In this document: piece by piece, positions 43,021-52,340 of the stretch
Position numbering within the stretch: the first letter of the stretch is position 1
How the letters are laid out: every line of letters begins with the position of its first letter
NCBI RefSeq assembly: GCF_002022275.1
Contig: NZ_MSDF01000052.1
Span: 287,133-351,132, forward strand
Direction of reading: 5' to 3'
DNA length: 64,000 bases
Source: Pseudomonas fluorescens
Lineage (GTDB): Bacteria > Pseudomonadota > Gammaproteobacteria > Pseudomonadales > Pseudomonadaceae
Position numbers and translations under genes: made by a program
The notes under the pieces: model-generated
Databases searched by the model: none
Told to the model about the DNA's origin: nothing
What the model saw: only the letters and a program-made list of their open reading frames with translations

Positions 43021-43158
43021 ATGTTACGTCGAATCACACTGCTGATTCCCTTGCTGATCATGCTGAGCATGAGCGGCTGCTTCTTTTTCCCACACGGCGG
43101 CGGTGGCGGCTGGCACGACCATCGCTACGACGGCGGGCCTGGCTACGAACGCCGCTGA
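43021..43158 (+). CDS. Small lipoprotein (45 residues)
   Basis: ATG at 43021 with GAGGA upstream encodes a 45-residue protein. Residues 1-19 form a lipoprotein signal ending in the lipobox LSMSGC. The mature peptide of about 26 residues is rich in Phe, Gly, His and Tyr (FFFPHGGGGGWHDHRYDGG). Such glycine/histidine-rich small lipoproteins are common in Pseudomonas. Function is unknown; the His cluster might bind metal. Confidence 0.65.
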   Translation: MLRRITLLIPLLIMLSMSGCFFFPHGGGGGWHDHRYDGGPGYERR

Positions 43159-43374
43159 TTGAACGCTCGTCTCGCTTTCCAGACCGGAAGGCGAGACGTT
43201 TGAGCTGCGCCTGCGCGGGGCATGACGTCACAATCCACCAGTGTTTTTTTTCCTTACGTTTGAATGCCTGTTAACCGGGAACGGTTGTCGCTGATTCGCA
43301 CACCCAACAGTGCGCTTCAGGGCATCGCTGTGTTGCTTTGCCTGACCCACTTGATCACATCAAACAGGCAAATC

Positions 43375-46300
43375 ATGACGACTTTAAACAGCCTTCAGCA
43401 GCCCTCTTCCTACGTCCCTGCTCTGCTTGCAGACAATGTTTCGCAGTCTTCAGAACGGGCGCGTACGATTCCAACAACGCCCATCACTGCACTGCCCGAT
43501 GGCCGCCAGGCGCTGAAAGCAGCGCTCGGCGACCGACGCAACCTGCAAACCCTGGCGCAGGTGCTGACCGCCACGGTGGCCAAACTCCCTGAGAATGCCG
43601 ATGCGCAAGCGGTCGCCAGCGCGCTGCAACAAACCCACATGCCGATCAATCCTGTGTCGACGTTTATGCACTCGCGCACCCTGAAACCGGCGACGGTCAG
43701 TCTGGAAGCGTTCATCAAAGATCAGGGCATTTGGATGCCCGAAGGCGTTGCAGACCTGAAAGCCCTGGCCCACGCACTCGCCGAGCAGGCCTTGACTCAT
43801 CCGCTGGGGAATTTCGCAGGTGCCCTTTCATGGTCACTGCCCCTGAGCGTGAACGACCAGCGCGAAGTCTTCAACGCAGTGGCTTGCAACAGCGCTCAAC
43901 TGGCAGGCCTGCCCCTGCAAAACGCCCGTTGGGGCGCATTGGACTACCTGGCAGAAGCACAATCACTCTCTACCGCCGAGTTGAGCGACCCGGTAAAGGC
44001 GCTGGAAAAACTGCTCGACTCACCCCGCGCGCAGGCACTCGGCGAAGCGATCCAGCTCAAGGTCAGAGGCATCGCTACAGACAAAAGCGTCAACGACTAT
44101 GTGCTGGCCGCGATCCATCTGGGGCTTGACCCGCAATCCATCGATTCAGCCACCCGAAACAGCGTCGCGGGTTTCGACCTGGCAGCCAACGCTCATTTTG
44201 GCAAGTCACCGGCCGAGGTAATCAGTGCCTTGGCGGAGCACCTGAGCAGCACGGGCAAGACTGCCAGGCACACAGCAGAACTGGGCGCCCGGCTGTTGCT
44301 GGCACGCGTCGCCCCGCAATTTTTGATCACGGATATTCCGGCAGGTGTGAGCATCGCAAGCCAGGCGTGGGCGAACCTTTGCCTCGCCGTGGCAAGCATC
44401 GAAAGCCAAACACCCGGCAAGACCGCGCGGATGAGTTTCAGCGAAGTAATGCAAGCCGCCGAAGCACTGCCGACGGTCAGCGACGCGGCCCAAAAGGCCA
44501 TTGTGATTGACTGGGCGGTAGCCAACCAAGTCGTTGATAAACGCCTGGACGACGCTTACCCCAGTGATGAAATCCAGACCGCCCTGGAAGCGTTCAACCA
44601 GCAGCAGACCGATTTGAAAGCCGCGTCCGACCGGCTTGAAACACCGATGCCCAATCGCAAAGCAATGGCTCTGGCGCTACTGAAGAAAAAGTTCGGTGAC
44701 GGTGTCGACTTTGAGCAAAAAAACCTGCGCATTAACTACGGGACCGAGATCAAGGGCCTGCGCTTCAGCAATCCCTACTCCATGCTGGATATCACCATGC
44801 AGGGGCTGAAACTGGGTGACAGTTGGCAGGTGCACGGGGCCACCACCCTGGATTTGCCGAAGTTTGTCGCCTTTACCCGCAGCAGCGAATTCAACATCCC
44901 CGCAGCCTTTGACAAAGCCTTTGCAGACGTCATCCACAACTACAAAAGCATCAAGAAAGATCTTGTGATGAATGCCATCACCCACCTGCCTTTAGAGGAC
45001 CGTACACAACTCAGCTACGGCAAACTCAGATTTTTCAAGGAGAACTCATACAAAACATCACCCATCCCCTTTGTCGGCGACCGCCTGTTCCATTCGAGCC
45101 CAACGATACTGGTGCAAACCGAACACGAAGGAAAAAAGCAGTCATATGCCTTCGACACCGTGAAGGGCACCATTCAAAAGGTCTTGAACCATCCCGCCAA
45201 TCGCCAGCCGGACTATATTTCCAACGAAGTCACCAAAGTCGAGGAGTTTTTCCCGGACGCCAATGCTCACGCGTTGAAAGAGTTTCGAACGATTTATCGC
45301 AGGCCCAATCTCTTCCAGAACCCGCGAATTCAGGACGTCGCCGACACCGTCGTCAAAGGTTTGGAGATTGACAGCGCCGCCGTGAGACGCCAGGCCGAAG
45401 GCAGAACACCGGCAGAACAGCGCAGGGATACGGTCACCTCGATCGGCGAGCTGTTGCTTGATCTGATTCCCTTGCGCTCAGCCATCGTCAACCTGAGCAC
45501 CGGCAATTACAAAGACGCCGTCACAGACTTGGCCTTTGATGTGTTTGGCCTGCTCACCGCTGGCGTGGGCACGGCAGCCAAGCTGGCCAAGGGTGCAAGC
45601 AAGACGACCTCCACCGTTGGCAAGGTGTTGCGCGCCACGCGGGTAATCGGAGCCAATACGTTGAGTGCCCTTAACCCGTTGAGCGGTCTGGGCGACCTCA
45701 CCGTGGGTGCGGGTAAACTGACCCTGGCAGGTGTCGAAAAAGCCAGCGAGGGTATCCAAAGGGTCCGAGGCGCTTTCACAGGCAGCGACTTGATCAAAGC
45801 CGGCAGCGAGTTCGACGCCGCGGCCATCGGCGTGTTCCAGCAGGGTGGGCGACATCTGGAAGTCGGTGCGGTGCAACATGATGGCAAGTGGTATGCCATC
45901 GATCAGGCGACACTGCAGCCCTATGGTCCGCCGCTTGAGGGTTTTTCCACCCAGGACACGCTCATGCCCAAAGCACTCAACCCCGGGGGCACTCGACACC
46001 ATCCTTATCATCAAGGCACATCATCACCGTCTACCCTGGAACCGTTGCCCGATGGCAACTACGTGGAGAGTACGAAGGGGAAATTGAAATGGTCGCACTT
46101 CGCTTATGAAGATACGAAAAAACAAACCGTCCAGAAATTCCAGGATGAAATGAACGGCTACTACGAAGCCGTTACCGCTGGCACAAAGAGCACGCCACCA
46201 CGGCCGACACTGCCTGATTATCCAGGTACCGTGCCCGCAGAAAAACTGATCACCGACGCGCTAAAGTCCGCCCCTGGCATCGTTTTCGGTGAAAGCCATT

Positions 46301-46866
46301 CCGAAATGGCCAGCTTCAGGTTGCTCTTCGACAAGGCTGAGCAACTTAAACAGGAGGGTGTGAAAAAAGTCTATTTAGAGGGCGTGATCGACTTTCCCGG
46401 CCACGGCGCCATAGATGATGGCCTGGGTTTGCTTGGCAACAGCCAACTGCCGCGAACTAACCCGACGTACGCTGAGCTGGTCGCCCGATTGAAGGAAAAC
46501 GGTATCGACGTCGTTCCGCTGGATCACTACTATTTGACTCGGCACAAAGATCAGAAAATACAGCGCGCCACAACGGGGAATGGATCTGAACGGCGACTAA
46601 AAGAGTTCAATTACTACGCCTCGAAAGTGATTCAGTCGGATGCAGGCACAGACAAATGGGTTGCGCTGGTCGGTCGAAGCCATATGAATACCTCTGAAGG
46701 CATTTTGGGGTTGGCCGAGCAGACAGGTGCAACCGGCGTGGCGATTTTCAATTTGATAAAGCCTGGAGTAGCCCCTTTTGGCCTGAAGTTCAAGACCAAT
46801 CTGGCGGACCCGAACAAACCGATACTGCCAGGCCAAATCCCTGGCGACCTGCATATTCTCGCCTAG
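43375..46866 (+). CDS. Large dermonecrotic-toxin-like protein with C-terminal Tiki/ChaN-like domain
   Basis: A 1,163-residue protein from ATG 43375 (MTTLNSLQQPSSYVP); an ATG 111 bases upstream lacks a ribosome site. Residues 1 to about 650 are helical and soluble with no signal peptide. About residues 685-800 are a hydrophobic segment (ELLLDLIPLRSAIVNLSTGN, then ALNPLSGLGDLTVGAGKL), as in Pseudomonas dermonecrotic-toxin-domain proteins. The C-terminus has GIVFGESHSE (972-976 is GESHS), VKKVYLEGVID and WVALVGRSHMNT (His1103), the motif pattern of the Tiki/EreA/ChaN superfamily, also proposed for a Pasteurella toxin domain. It is probably a secreted or injected toxin. No immunity or secretion gene is adjacent. 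Confidence 0.6.
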   Translation: MTTLNSLQQPSSYVPALLADNVSQSSERARTIPTTPITALPDGRQALKAALGDRRNLQTLAQVLTATVAKLPENADAQAVASALQQTHMPINPVSTFMHSRTLKPATVSLEAFIKDQGIWMPEGVADLKALAHALAEQALTHPLGNFAGALSWSLPLSVNDQREVFNAVACNSAQLAGLPLQNARWGALDYLAEAQSLSTAELSDPVKALEKLLDSPRAQALGEAIQLKVRGIATDKSVNDYVLAAIHLGLDPQSIDSATRNSVAGFDLAANAHFGKSPAEVISALAEHLSSTGKTARHTAELGARLLLARVAPQFLITDIPAGVSIASQAWANLCLAVASIESQTPGKTARMSFSEVMQAAEALPTVSDAAQKAIVIDWAVANQVVDKRLDDAYPSDEIQTALEAFNQQQTDLKAASDRLETPMPNRKAMALALLKKKFGDGVDFEQKNLRINYGTEIKGLRFSNPYSMLDITMQGLKLGDSWQVHGATTLDLPKFVAFTRSSEFNIPAAFDKAFADVIHNYKSIKKDLVMNAITHLPLEDRTQLSYGKLRFFKENSYKTSPIPFVGDRLFHSSPTILVQTEHEGKKQSYAFDTVKGTIQKVLNHPANRQPDYISNEVTKVEEFFPDANAHALKEFRTIYRRPNLFQNPRIQDVADTVVKGLEIDSAAVRRQAEGRTPAEQRRDTVTSIGELLLDLIPLRSAIVNLSTGNYKDAVTDLAFDVFGLLTAGVGTAAKLAKGASKTTSTVGKVLRATRVIGANTLSALNPLSGLGDLTVGAGKLTLAGVEKASEGIQRVRGAFTGSDLIKAGSEFDAAAIGVFQQGGRHLEVGAVQHDGKWYAIDQATLQPYGPPLEGFSTQDTLMPKALNPGGTRHHPYHQGTSSPSTLEPLPDGNYVESTKGKLKWSHFAYEDTKKQTVQKFQDEMNGYYEAVTAGTKSTPPRPTLPDYPGTVPAEKLITDALKSAPGIVFGESHSEMASFRLLFDKAEQLKQEGVKKVYLEGVIDFPGHGAIDDGLGLLGNSQLPRTNPTYAELVARLKENGIDVVPLDHYYLTRHKDQKIQRATTGNGSERRLKEFNYYASKVIQSDAGTDKWVALVGRSHMNTSEGILGLAEQTGATGVAIFNLIKPGVAPFGLKFKTNLADPNKPILPGQIPGDLHILA

Positions 46867-46916
46867 TAATGCGCGGGTATCCGAGCGAGGCCGCGGCAAC
46901 GCTCGGGGCCCGGCAT

Positions 46917-47687
46917 CTACCGTTCATGCACCCAGCGCTGGTGCAGCCATCGCGCCAGCGCATCCAATGCAAAGCCCAATAGCCCAATCAGCAACACCAT
47001 CGCCATCAATTCCGAGTAGGCCAGCCGGTCACGCGTGTCGAGAATGTAATAGCCCAGCCCCGCGCTGACTCCGAGCATTTCGCACGGCACCAGCACGATC
47101 CATAAAATGCCGATGGCCAGGCGGACACCGGTCAGCACATGCCCCACTACGCCGGGGATGATTACCCGGCGCAAGGTCTCCCAGCGCGTGGCGCTCAGGC
47201 TTTTACTCAGCTGTAACCATCGCGGGTCCAGCTGGCGCACACCGGCGGCGGTGTTGAGCATGATCGGCCACACCGCGGCAAACGCCAGCAGAAAGTAGAT
47301 CGGCTGGTCGCCAACGCCCATCAGCATCACCACGATGGGCATCCAGGACAGCGGCGAAATCATCCGCAAAAACTGAAAGGCCGGCGTGGTTGCCGCCTCC
47401 AGGTTGCGCGAGCTGCCCACCAGCAAGCCCAGCGGCACACCCACCAGCAGTGCCAGGAACAAGCCGACGAAAATGCGCTTGAGGCTCACGGCAATGTGCA
47501 GATACAGCTCGCCCCGGCCCATCAACTCCCACAGGCTGCTGAACGTGGCGGCCGGCGAAAAGCGCGCTGACAACTCGTCAGCGTCGCCAAACAGCTTCAC
47601 GCCCAGCCACCACAGCACCAACAAGCCAGCCAGGCCGCTGATTCCGAGCAGCCAGCCCGGCCAGGCGACGGTTTTGCCGTTATTCAA
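46917..47687 (-). CDS. ABC transporter permease (SsuC/TauC type)
   Basis: A 256-residue inner-membrane permease of the nitrate/sulfonate/taurine class, with about six helices and the ATPase-docking EAA-like loop LSKSLSATRWETLRRVIIPG. It is the last gene of a five-gene - strand operon and overlaps the binding-protein gene by 4 bases (47684-47687). It should form a homodimeric channel for the substrate delivered by the partner protein. Confidence 0.88.
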   Translation of the reverse strand: MNNGKTVAWPGWLLGISGLAGLLVLWWLGVKLFGDADELSARFSPAATFSSLWELMGRGELYLHIAVSLKRIFVGLFLALLVGVPLGLLVGSSRNLEAATTPAFQFLRMISPLSWMPIVVMLMGVGDQPIYFLLAFAAVWPIMLNTAAGVRQLDPRWLQLSKSLSATRWETLRRVIIPGVVGHVLTGVRLAIGILWIVLVPCEMLGVSAGLGYYILDTRDRLAYSELMAMVLLIGLLGFALDALARWLHQRWVHER

Positions 47688-48883
47688 ACGCCAATCTCCT
47701 CATGCCGCTCATAACCGTCCGGCAAGCCAAATGTCTTCATGCCACCCACGGCCTCGATGGCGTTGCGCACAAAACGGTCGTCCACCAGGTCTTTGGCGAC
47801 AAAGGCCGGGTCGAGGTCGGCGAGAAACTTTTTGTCGCCTTCGATCAGGGTGTCCTTCAGGCGGCGCACCAGTTCTTCGGTATAGCTGGGGAATGGATAA
47901 GGCTGGAAATCAATGCGGTGCTCATCCCACGTCGCGTGTTGAATCGCGCCGTCCGCCAGGTAAGCGTCGCGGTCGGCGGCGGCCGGGGCCAGCACCTTGC
48001 TCAACACCGGCTCGGCATGCGGTGTGTAACGGTTGGGGCCGTCCTTGGACAGCAGCTTCACCGCTGCTTCGCGGTTGTCGCGGGTCCACACCTGCGCCTT
48101 GACGATGGCATTCACCACCTTTTGCGACCACTCCGGGCGGTTGGTCAAGTCATGCTCGTGCATGAACACCACGCAGCACGCGTGATTTCGCCATACATCA
48201 CCGGTAAAGCGTTGCACGCGACCGACCTTGAGGGTTTCGGCCAGGGCATTGAACGGCTCGGCGACGATATAGCCGTCGATGCGCTTGCTCGCCAGCGCCG
48301 GCGGCATGTCCGAAGGCGGCAGCACGATGAGGTTGACTTCATTGGCTGCGATGGCCGAACCGGCCGCGCGCGCCACTGGTGTCAGGCCGTTGTCGCGAAA
48401 CAGCTGCTGCACCACCACGTTGTGGATCGAGTACCAGAACGGAATCGCCACCGATTTGCCGCCCAGTTGTTTCACGTCGTCAATGCCCGGCGCTACCGTC
48501 AGCCCCGAGCCGCCCACATGGTTCCAGGCCACCACTTTGGCCGGGACTTTGCTGCCATACCGCGCCCACACCGTCATCGGCGACAGCAGGTGAATCACAT
48601 TGACCTGGCCCGAGATAAACGCCTCGATTACCTGCGCCCAACTGCGCAACAGCACCGGGCGTTCGGCCTTGATGCCTTCGGCTTCGAACAGGCCGTTGTT
48701 GTGCGCCACCAACAGTGGCGTGGCGTCTGTGATCGGCAAGTAGCCGATGCGCACGGGCGCATCCGGTTCGCTGGCGGCGCGGGCCTGCAGGCTGCTCAGC
48801 AGCGGTAAGGCACCGGCGGCGCTGAGCACTGCCGAGAGTTTCAGAAAATCACGGCGCGAGTGGGTCAAGTCATCCAGGCACAT
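47684..48883 (-). CDS. ABC transporter substrate-binding protein (NrtA/SsuA-like, Tat-exported)
   Basis: A 399-residue periplasmic binding protein. The leader has a twin-arginine motif (SRRDFLKLSA, residues 9-18), so it is probably exported folded. The mature domain starts PVRIGYLPITDATPLLVAH and contains LGGKSVAIPFWYSIHNVVVQ and PPSDMPPALASKRIDGYIVA, in the style of nitrate/bicarbonate/sulfonate binders. The ligand cannot be read from sequence. It overlaps the ATPase gene by 14 bases and the permease gene by 4, so all are co-translated. Confidence 0.88.
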   Translation of the reverse strand: MCLDDLTHSRRDFLKLSAVLSAAGALPLLSSLQARAASEPDAPVRIGYLPITDATPLLVAHNNGLFEAEGIKAERPVLLRSWAQVIEAFISGQVNVIHLLSPMTVWARYGSKVPAKVVAWNHVGGSGLTVAPGIDDVKQLGGKSVAIPFWYSIHNVVVQQLFRDNGLTPVARAAGSAIAANEVNLIVLPPSDMPPALASKRIDGYIVAEPFNALAETLKVGRVQRFTGDVWRNHACCVVFMHEHDLTNRPEWSQKVVNAIVKAQVWTRDNREAAVKLLSKDGPNRYTPHAEPVLSKVLAPAAADRDAYLADGAIQHATWDEHRIDFQPYPFPSYTEELVRRLKDTLIEGDKKFLADLDPAFVAKDLVDDRFVRNAIEAVGGMKTFGLPDGYERHEEIGV

Positions 48884-49673
48884 GGCTGGGCTCCAGCAAT
48901 TGAAGGGGGTCGGATTGTGGGCGGCTCGCCTGCCGTAAGGTTTTCAGAATGTCGATACGCAATGCACCCATGGCTTCGACCTGTTCTTCGCGCGGTTGCG
49001 GCAAGTCGATATGCCATTCGCCCAACGTGCGCGCCGGGCGGTTACCCAGTAGCAGGATGCGGTCGGACAGCAGCAGTGCTTCATCGATGTCGTGGGTAAT
49101 CAGCACCGCCGCCGAGCCGATCTTGCGATTGACCTCCAGCAACAGGCGCTGCATATCGGCGCGGGTCACTTCATCGAGCGCGCCAAACGGTTCATCCAGC
49201 AACAGCACCTGCGGCTGACGCGCCAGGCAGCGGGCCAACGCCGTGCGCTGGGCCATACCGCCGGACAACTGCGCCGGAAACTGTTGCCGGGCATGCTCCA
49301 GGCCTACCGCCGCGATCGCGCGATCGACGCGCTGGCGCCGCTCTGCGTGGCTCAAGTGAGGTTGGCGGGCGAAATCCAGGCCAAAAGCGACGTTCTTTTC
49401 CAGGCTCAACCAAGGCAACAGGCTGGGGTCCTGAAACGCGACCGCCACCCGTGGGTGTGGACCGCTCAGGGGGTCGCCCAACACCTGTACGCTACCTTCC
49501 TGGGGCGCCTGCAAACCGGCCAATACGCGCAACAGGCTGGACTTGCCGACGCCGCTAGGGCCGAGAATCGACACCACTTCACCGGGTTGCAGGTTGAGGT
49601 CAAACCCTTGCAACACCGGGCCACTGGCGTACCCCAGGCCAATCCCCCGGGCGCTCAATACCGCCTGGCTCAT
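48870..49673 (-). CDS. ABC transporter ATP-binding protein (SsuB/TauB type)
   Basis: A 267-residue ATPase with Walker A GPSGVGKSS, signature LSGGMAQRTALARCLA, Walker B VLLLDEPFGALD and the switch His in LITHDIDEAL. It powers the permease encoded two genes later. It overlaps the acyl-CoA-dehydrogenase-like gene by 4 bases and the binding protein by 14. Confidence 0.92.
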   Translation of the reverse strand: MSQAVLSARGIGLGYASGPVLQGFDLNLQPGEVVSILGPSGVGKSSLLRVLAGLQAPQEGSVQVLGDPLSGPHPRVAVAFQDPSLLPWLSLEKNVAFGLDFARQPHLSHAERRQRVDRAIAAVGLEHARQQFPAQLSGGMAQRTALARCLARQPQVLLLDEPFGALDEVTRADMQRLLLEVNRKIGSAAVLITHDIDEALLLSDRILLLGNRPARTLGEWHIDLPQPREEQVEAMGALRIDILKTLRQASRPQSDPLQLLEPSHVPG

Positions 49674-50731
49674 AGGCTGGCCTGGCGCTGCAGCTCGGTG
49701 CGCAATTGCACCAGGCTTGGCGTGACAATCGGCACAAACGCCGACTCGCGCCAGCGCCGGGCAAAGCCGCTGCCGTGGGCAGTGAGGTAAGCCTTGCCAC
49801 CGCTGGCTTGCAGCTCAAGCTGCACCGCACTCGCGGCGGTTTCCGCCAGGGCAATGCGCAGCTTGAACAACGGCACCGGCTGCGCCGCAAAACGCCCAGC
49901 CAGCAGGCCGCTCTTCAACTCGGTGACCAAGTGATCAAGGGTCACACGCAGCGCTTCCAGCTCGTCGCGCAGGACGGTGCGGCTGGCGCCCAAATGGTTG
50001 GCCACTTCCGCCAGCGAGCGGCGCGCCAAGCCAATCGACATGCCGCACTGCAAACCCAGGAATGCAGGGCGTACCGCCGGTAAAAACAGGCGCGCATCCT
50101 CGTGCAGCAACCAGTCGCGGCTCAGTTCCACGCCCTCAAGCCCGAGTGCTGCGGTGTTGCTCGACTGAAGCCCCAATAACTCAAGGTCACGTGAGCGCTG
50201 CAAGCCCGCCACCGAATCGGGAATCGCCAAAATAAACGGCGCGCCGCCTGCGGCATGCTCGATGGCCGCCGCCGCCACAAAGCCGTTCTTGCGCAGGTTG
50301 GTGACCCAGTGCAGGCGACCGTTAAGGGTCCAGCCGTCATGCGTCGGTTCGGCGCTGATCTGCAGCGTCTCGATGCCCGACAAAAACTTCATCGCATTCG
50401 ATAGCCCCGTCGCCCCGGCCAGTTTGCCGCTGAGCAAATCCGGCAGGAGTTGCTCACGCAGCCGCGCATTGGGGCTTTGCAGCAGGTATTCGATAAAGGA
50501 GCGCTGGCCCCAGCACACAAACGCCGCCGCCAGGGAATGGCTCGCCACATTCGCGATGGCTTCCACCGCGCCGGCCACATCGCCGCCCAAGCCGCCCAGA
50601 TGCTTGGGCACGCCGATGCGTAATACGTTGGATTCTGCCAGCCTTGGCAGCACTTCCTGTGGATCGCAACTGCCCACATCCAGGGCCTGCGCTTGAACAT
50701 CGAGCCAACGGCTCAAGATCGGGTCAAGCAT
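49670..50731 (-). CDS. Acyl-CoA-dehydrogenase-like flavoprotein
   Basis: A 353-residue flavoprotein of the acyl-CoA dehydrogenase superfamily. It has GVPKHLGGLGGDVAGAVEAI at the N-terminus, GATGLSNAMKFLSG in the middle and a helical C-domain. It resembles flavin-dependent monooxygenases of the DszC/SfnB group more than true acyl-CoA dehydrogenases, which are longer. Tight coupling to a sulfonate-type ABC importer suggests it acts on the imported compound, for example an organosulfur molecule. This substrate is inference. Confidence 0.75.
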   Translation of the reverse strand: MLDPILSRWLDVQAQALDVGSCDPQEVLPRLAESNVLRIGVPKHLGGLGGDVAGAVEAIANVASHSLAAAFVCWGQRSFIEYLLQSPNARLREQLLPDLLSGKLAGATGLSNAMKFLSGIETLQISAEPTHDGWTLNGRLHWVTNLRKNGFVAAAAIEHAAGGAPFILAIPDSVAGLQRSRDLELLGLQSSNTAALGLEGVELSRDWLLHEDARLFLPAVRPAFLGLQCGMSIGLARRSLAEVANHLGASRTVLRDELEALRVTLDHLVTELKSGLLAGRFAAQPVPLFKLRIALAETAASAVQLELQASGGKAYLTAHGSGFARRWRESAFVPIVTPSLVQLRTELQRQASL

Positions 50732-50771
50732 TGATGTTTCTCCTTTTTACAGCAGGTAGGCAGACGCCCAT

Positions 50772-51332
50772 TCAGCGTGCCGGTTTTTCCCAACGGTATT
50801 GCGCCAGCTCCGGGTTCAGCGGGGTACGGGCAAACACGTTAGCGAAGTTGCACAGGGTTGCCAGGCTCACGCCCAAAATAACTTCGAGTGCGTGGCCGTC
50901 GGTGTAGCCGGCGGCGCGGAACGCCTCGAAACCCGCGTCGCTGACGTCGCCACGGGTGGCAATGACTTCACGCGTGAACGCCGCGAGTGTCTCATAACGG
51001 GCATTCGGCACTTCGCCGCGCTGGCGCAGGGCGTCGATGACGTCTTCGGGCAGCTTGGCCTTGTTACGCGCCACGGCGGTGTGGCCCGCCACGCAAAAAT
51101 CGCAGCCGTGGGTGGTGGCGGCGATCAGTTGCACCACTTCGCGGTCGGCCAGGCTCAAGTCGGATTTGGCATTGATGCCGGAGACGGTGATATAGGTTTC
51201 CAGCGCAGCTGGCGCATTCGCCAGCACGGCGAGCAGGTTGGGAATGAAGCCCGAGCCCTTCAGGGCGTTTTCCAGGAAGGGTTTGGACGCTTCCGGCGCG
51301 GTTTCAGGGGTGAGCAACGGTACACGGGACAT
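50772..51332 (-). CDS. Carboxymuconolactone decarboxylase/AhpD-like protein
   Basis: A 186-residue helical protein of the CMD/AhpD family. The redox motif is HGCDFCVAGHTAVARN, with Cys-x-x-Cys and the downstream His of AhpD-like peroxidases. It is the first gene of the operon, 40 bases before the flavoprotein, and diverges from the AraC gene at 51435. It may detoxify peroxide formed by the flavoprotein; that link is inferred. Family assignment is secure. Confidence 0.85.
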   Translation of the reverse strand: MSRVPLLTPETAPEASKPFLENALKGSGFIPNLLAVLANAPAALETYITVSGINAKSDLSLADREVVQLIAATTHGCDFCVAGHTAVARNKAKLPEDVIDALRQRGEVPNARYETLAAFTREVIATRGDVSDAGFEAFRAAGYTDGHALEVILGVSLATLCNFANVFARTPLNPELAQYRWEKPAR

Positions 51333-51434
51333 GGAGGGGTCTCCTGGTGGGTTCGTGCATCCAGTCTGTTGGTTATAAAAAAACGCCTCAATAGGCTAAA
51401 GTAGCGATTACTTGCTCTTGAGTCTTTCCATTAG

Positions 51435-52340
51435 ATGAATTCGTCCAGTGCACTTGTCGATTGGTTATTAGACAGCCTCGAACTCAACACCAGCCTGTTC
51501 CATGTGGGGCGCTATTGCGGCGACTGGCATGCGAGTACTCACGGTCTGGCCAGTGCGAGTTTTCACCTGATCGTGCAGGGCGAATGCTGGCTGCATATCG
51601 ACGGCGAAGCGACCCCGCAGCACCTGAACAATGGTGACGCGGTGTTTCTGTTGCGTGACCTGGCGTATCGATTGTCCGGCGAAGCCACCGCCGTTGGCGC
51701 CCGCGACTGCCCACGCCGCCCGATGCTGCCACTGGACAACAGCGCCAGCGACGGTGTGGGCCTGGTCTGCGGGTTCTTTCATTTCCAGTCCGGCTTGTCG
51801 GCGATGATCGTCGACACCCTGCCCGCCTGGATCATCCTGCGTGCCGGCGACCCGTCACTGACGGCCGCGCGCAACCTGTTCGAATTGATTCTGCAGGAAT
51901 GCGAGCGCGCCCCGGCGCCCTCTTCGGCCTTGCTTGAACGTCTTTGTCATCTGCTGTTTCTGTATGTGCTGCGCCAGCAAGTGCTCGACAACGCCGACCT
52001 CGGCGGCCTCGCGGCACTCGGCCGGCAACCGGCGTTCGCCGCTCTACTGGAACAACTGATCGCACGACCGGCGCAACCCTGGACGCTGGAAAGCATGGCG
52101 GCCTGCACCGGGCTGTCGCGCTCGGCGTTTTTCAAGCGTTTCAATGAGCTGTGCGGGCAATCGCCGGGGCAAGTGCTATTGATGATGCGCATCCGCCATG
52201 CCTGCCAGTTGTTCAAGCAGGACCAGACCGTGGCCGAGGTCGCACTGGCGGTGGGTTATCAGTCGGTGGCGGCATTTACCCGGGCGTTTCACAAGGTGAC
52301 AGGGCAACAGCCAGGGGCTTATCGCAAGGCCCAGGTTTAA
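51435..52340 (+). CDS. AraC-family regulator with cupin-like sensor
   Basis: A 301-residue regulator. The N-terminal cupin-type domain (about residues 20-180) has HLIVQGECWLHIDG and LNNGDAVFLLRDLAYRL. The C-terminal AraC domain has AACTGLSRSAFFKRFNELCG and ALAVGYQSVAAFTRAFHKVT. It diverges from the AhpD-like/flavoprotein/ABC operon across 102 bases and is its probable regulator. Such cupin-AraC proteins usually regulate oxidoreductase genes. The start has no clear ribosome site. Confidence 0.87.
   Translation: MNSSSALVDWLLDSLELNTSLFHVGRYCGDWHASTHGLASASFHLIVQGECWLHIDGEATPQHLNNGDAVFLLRDLAYRLSGEATAVGARDCPRRPMLPLDNSASDGVGLVCGFFHFQSGLSAMIVDTLPAWIILRAGDPSLTAARNLFELILQECERAPAPSSALLERLCHLLFLYVLRQQVLDNADLGGLAALGRQPAFAALLEQLIARPAQPWTLESMAACTGLSRSAFFKRFNELCGQSPGQVLLMMRIRHACQLFKQDQTVAEVALAVGYQSVAAFTRAFHKVTGQQPGAYRKAQV

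Noticed and set aside
43264..43374. Longer N-terminus for the toxin-like protein
   Set aside because: The upstream ATG lacks a ribosome site; the 37 extra residues look like untranslated sequence, though a hydrophobic stretch there leaves some doubt.
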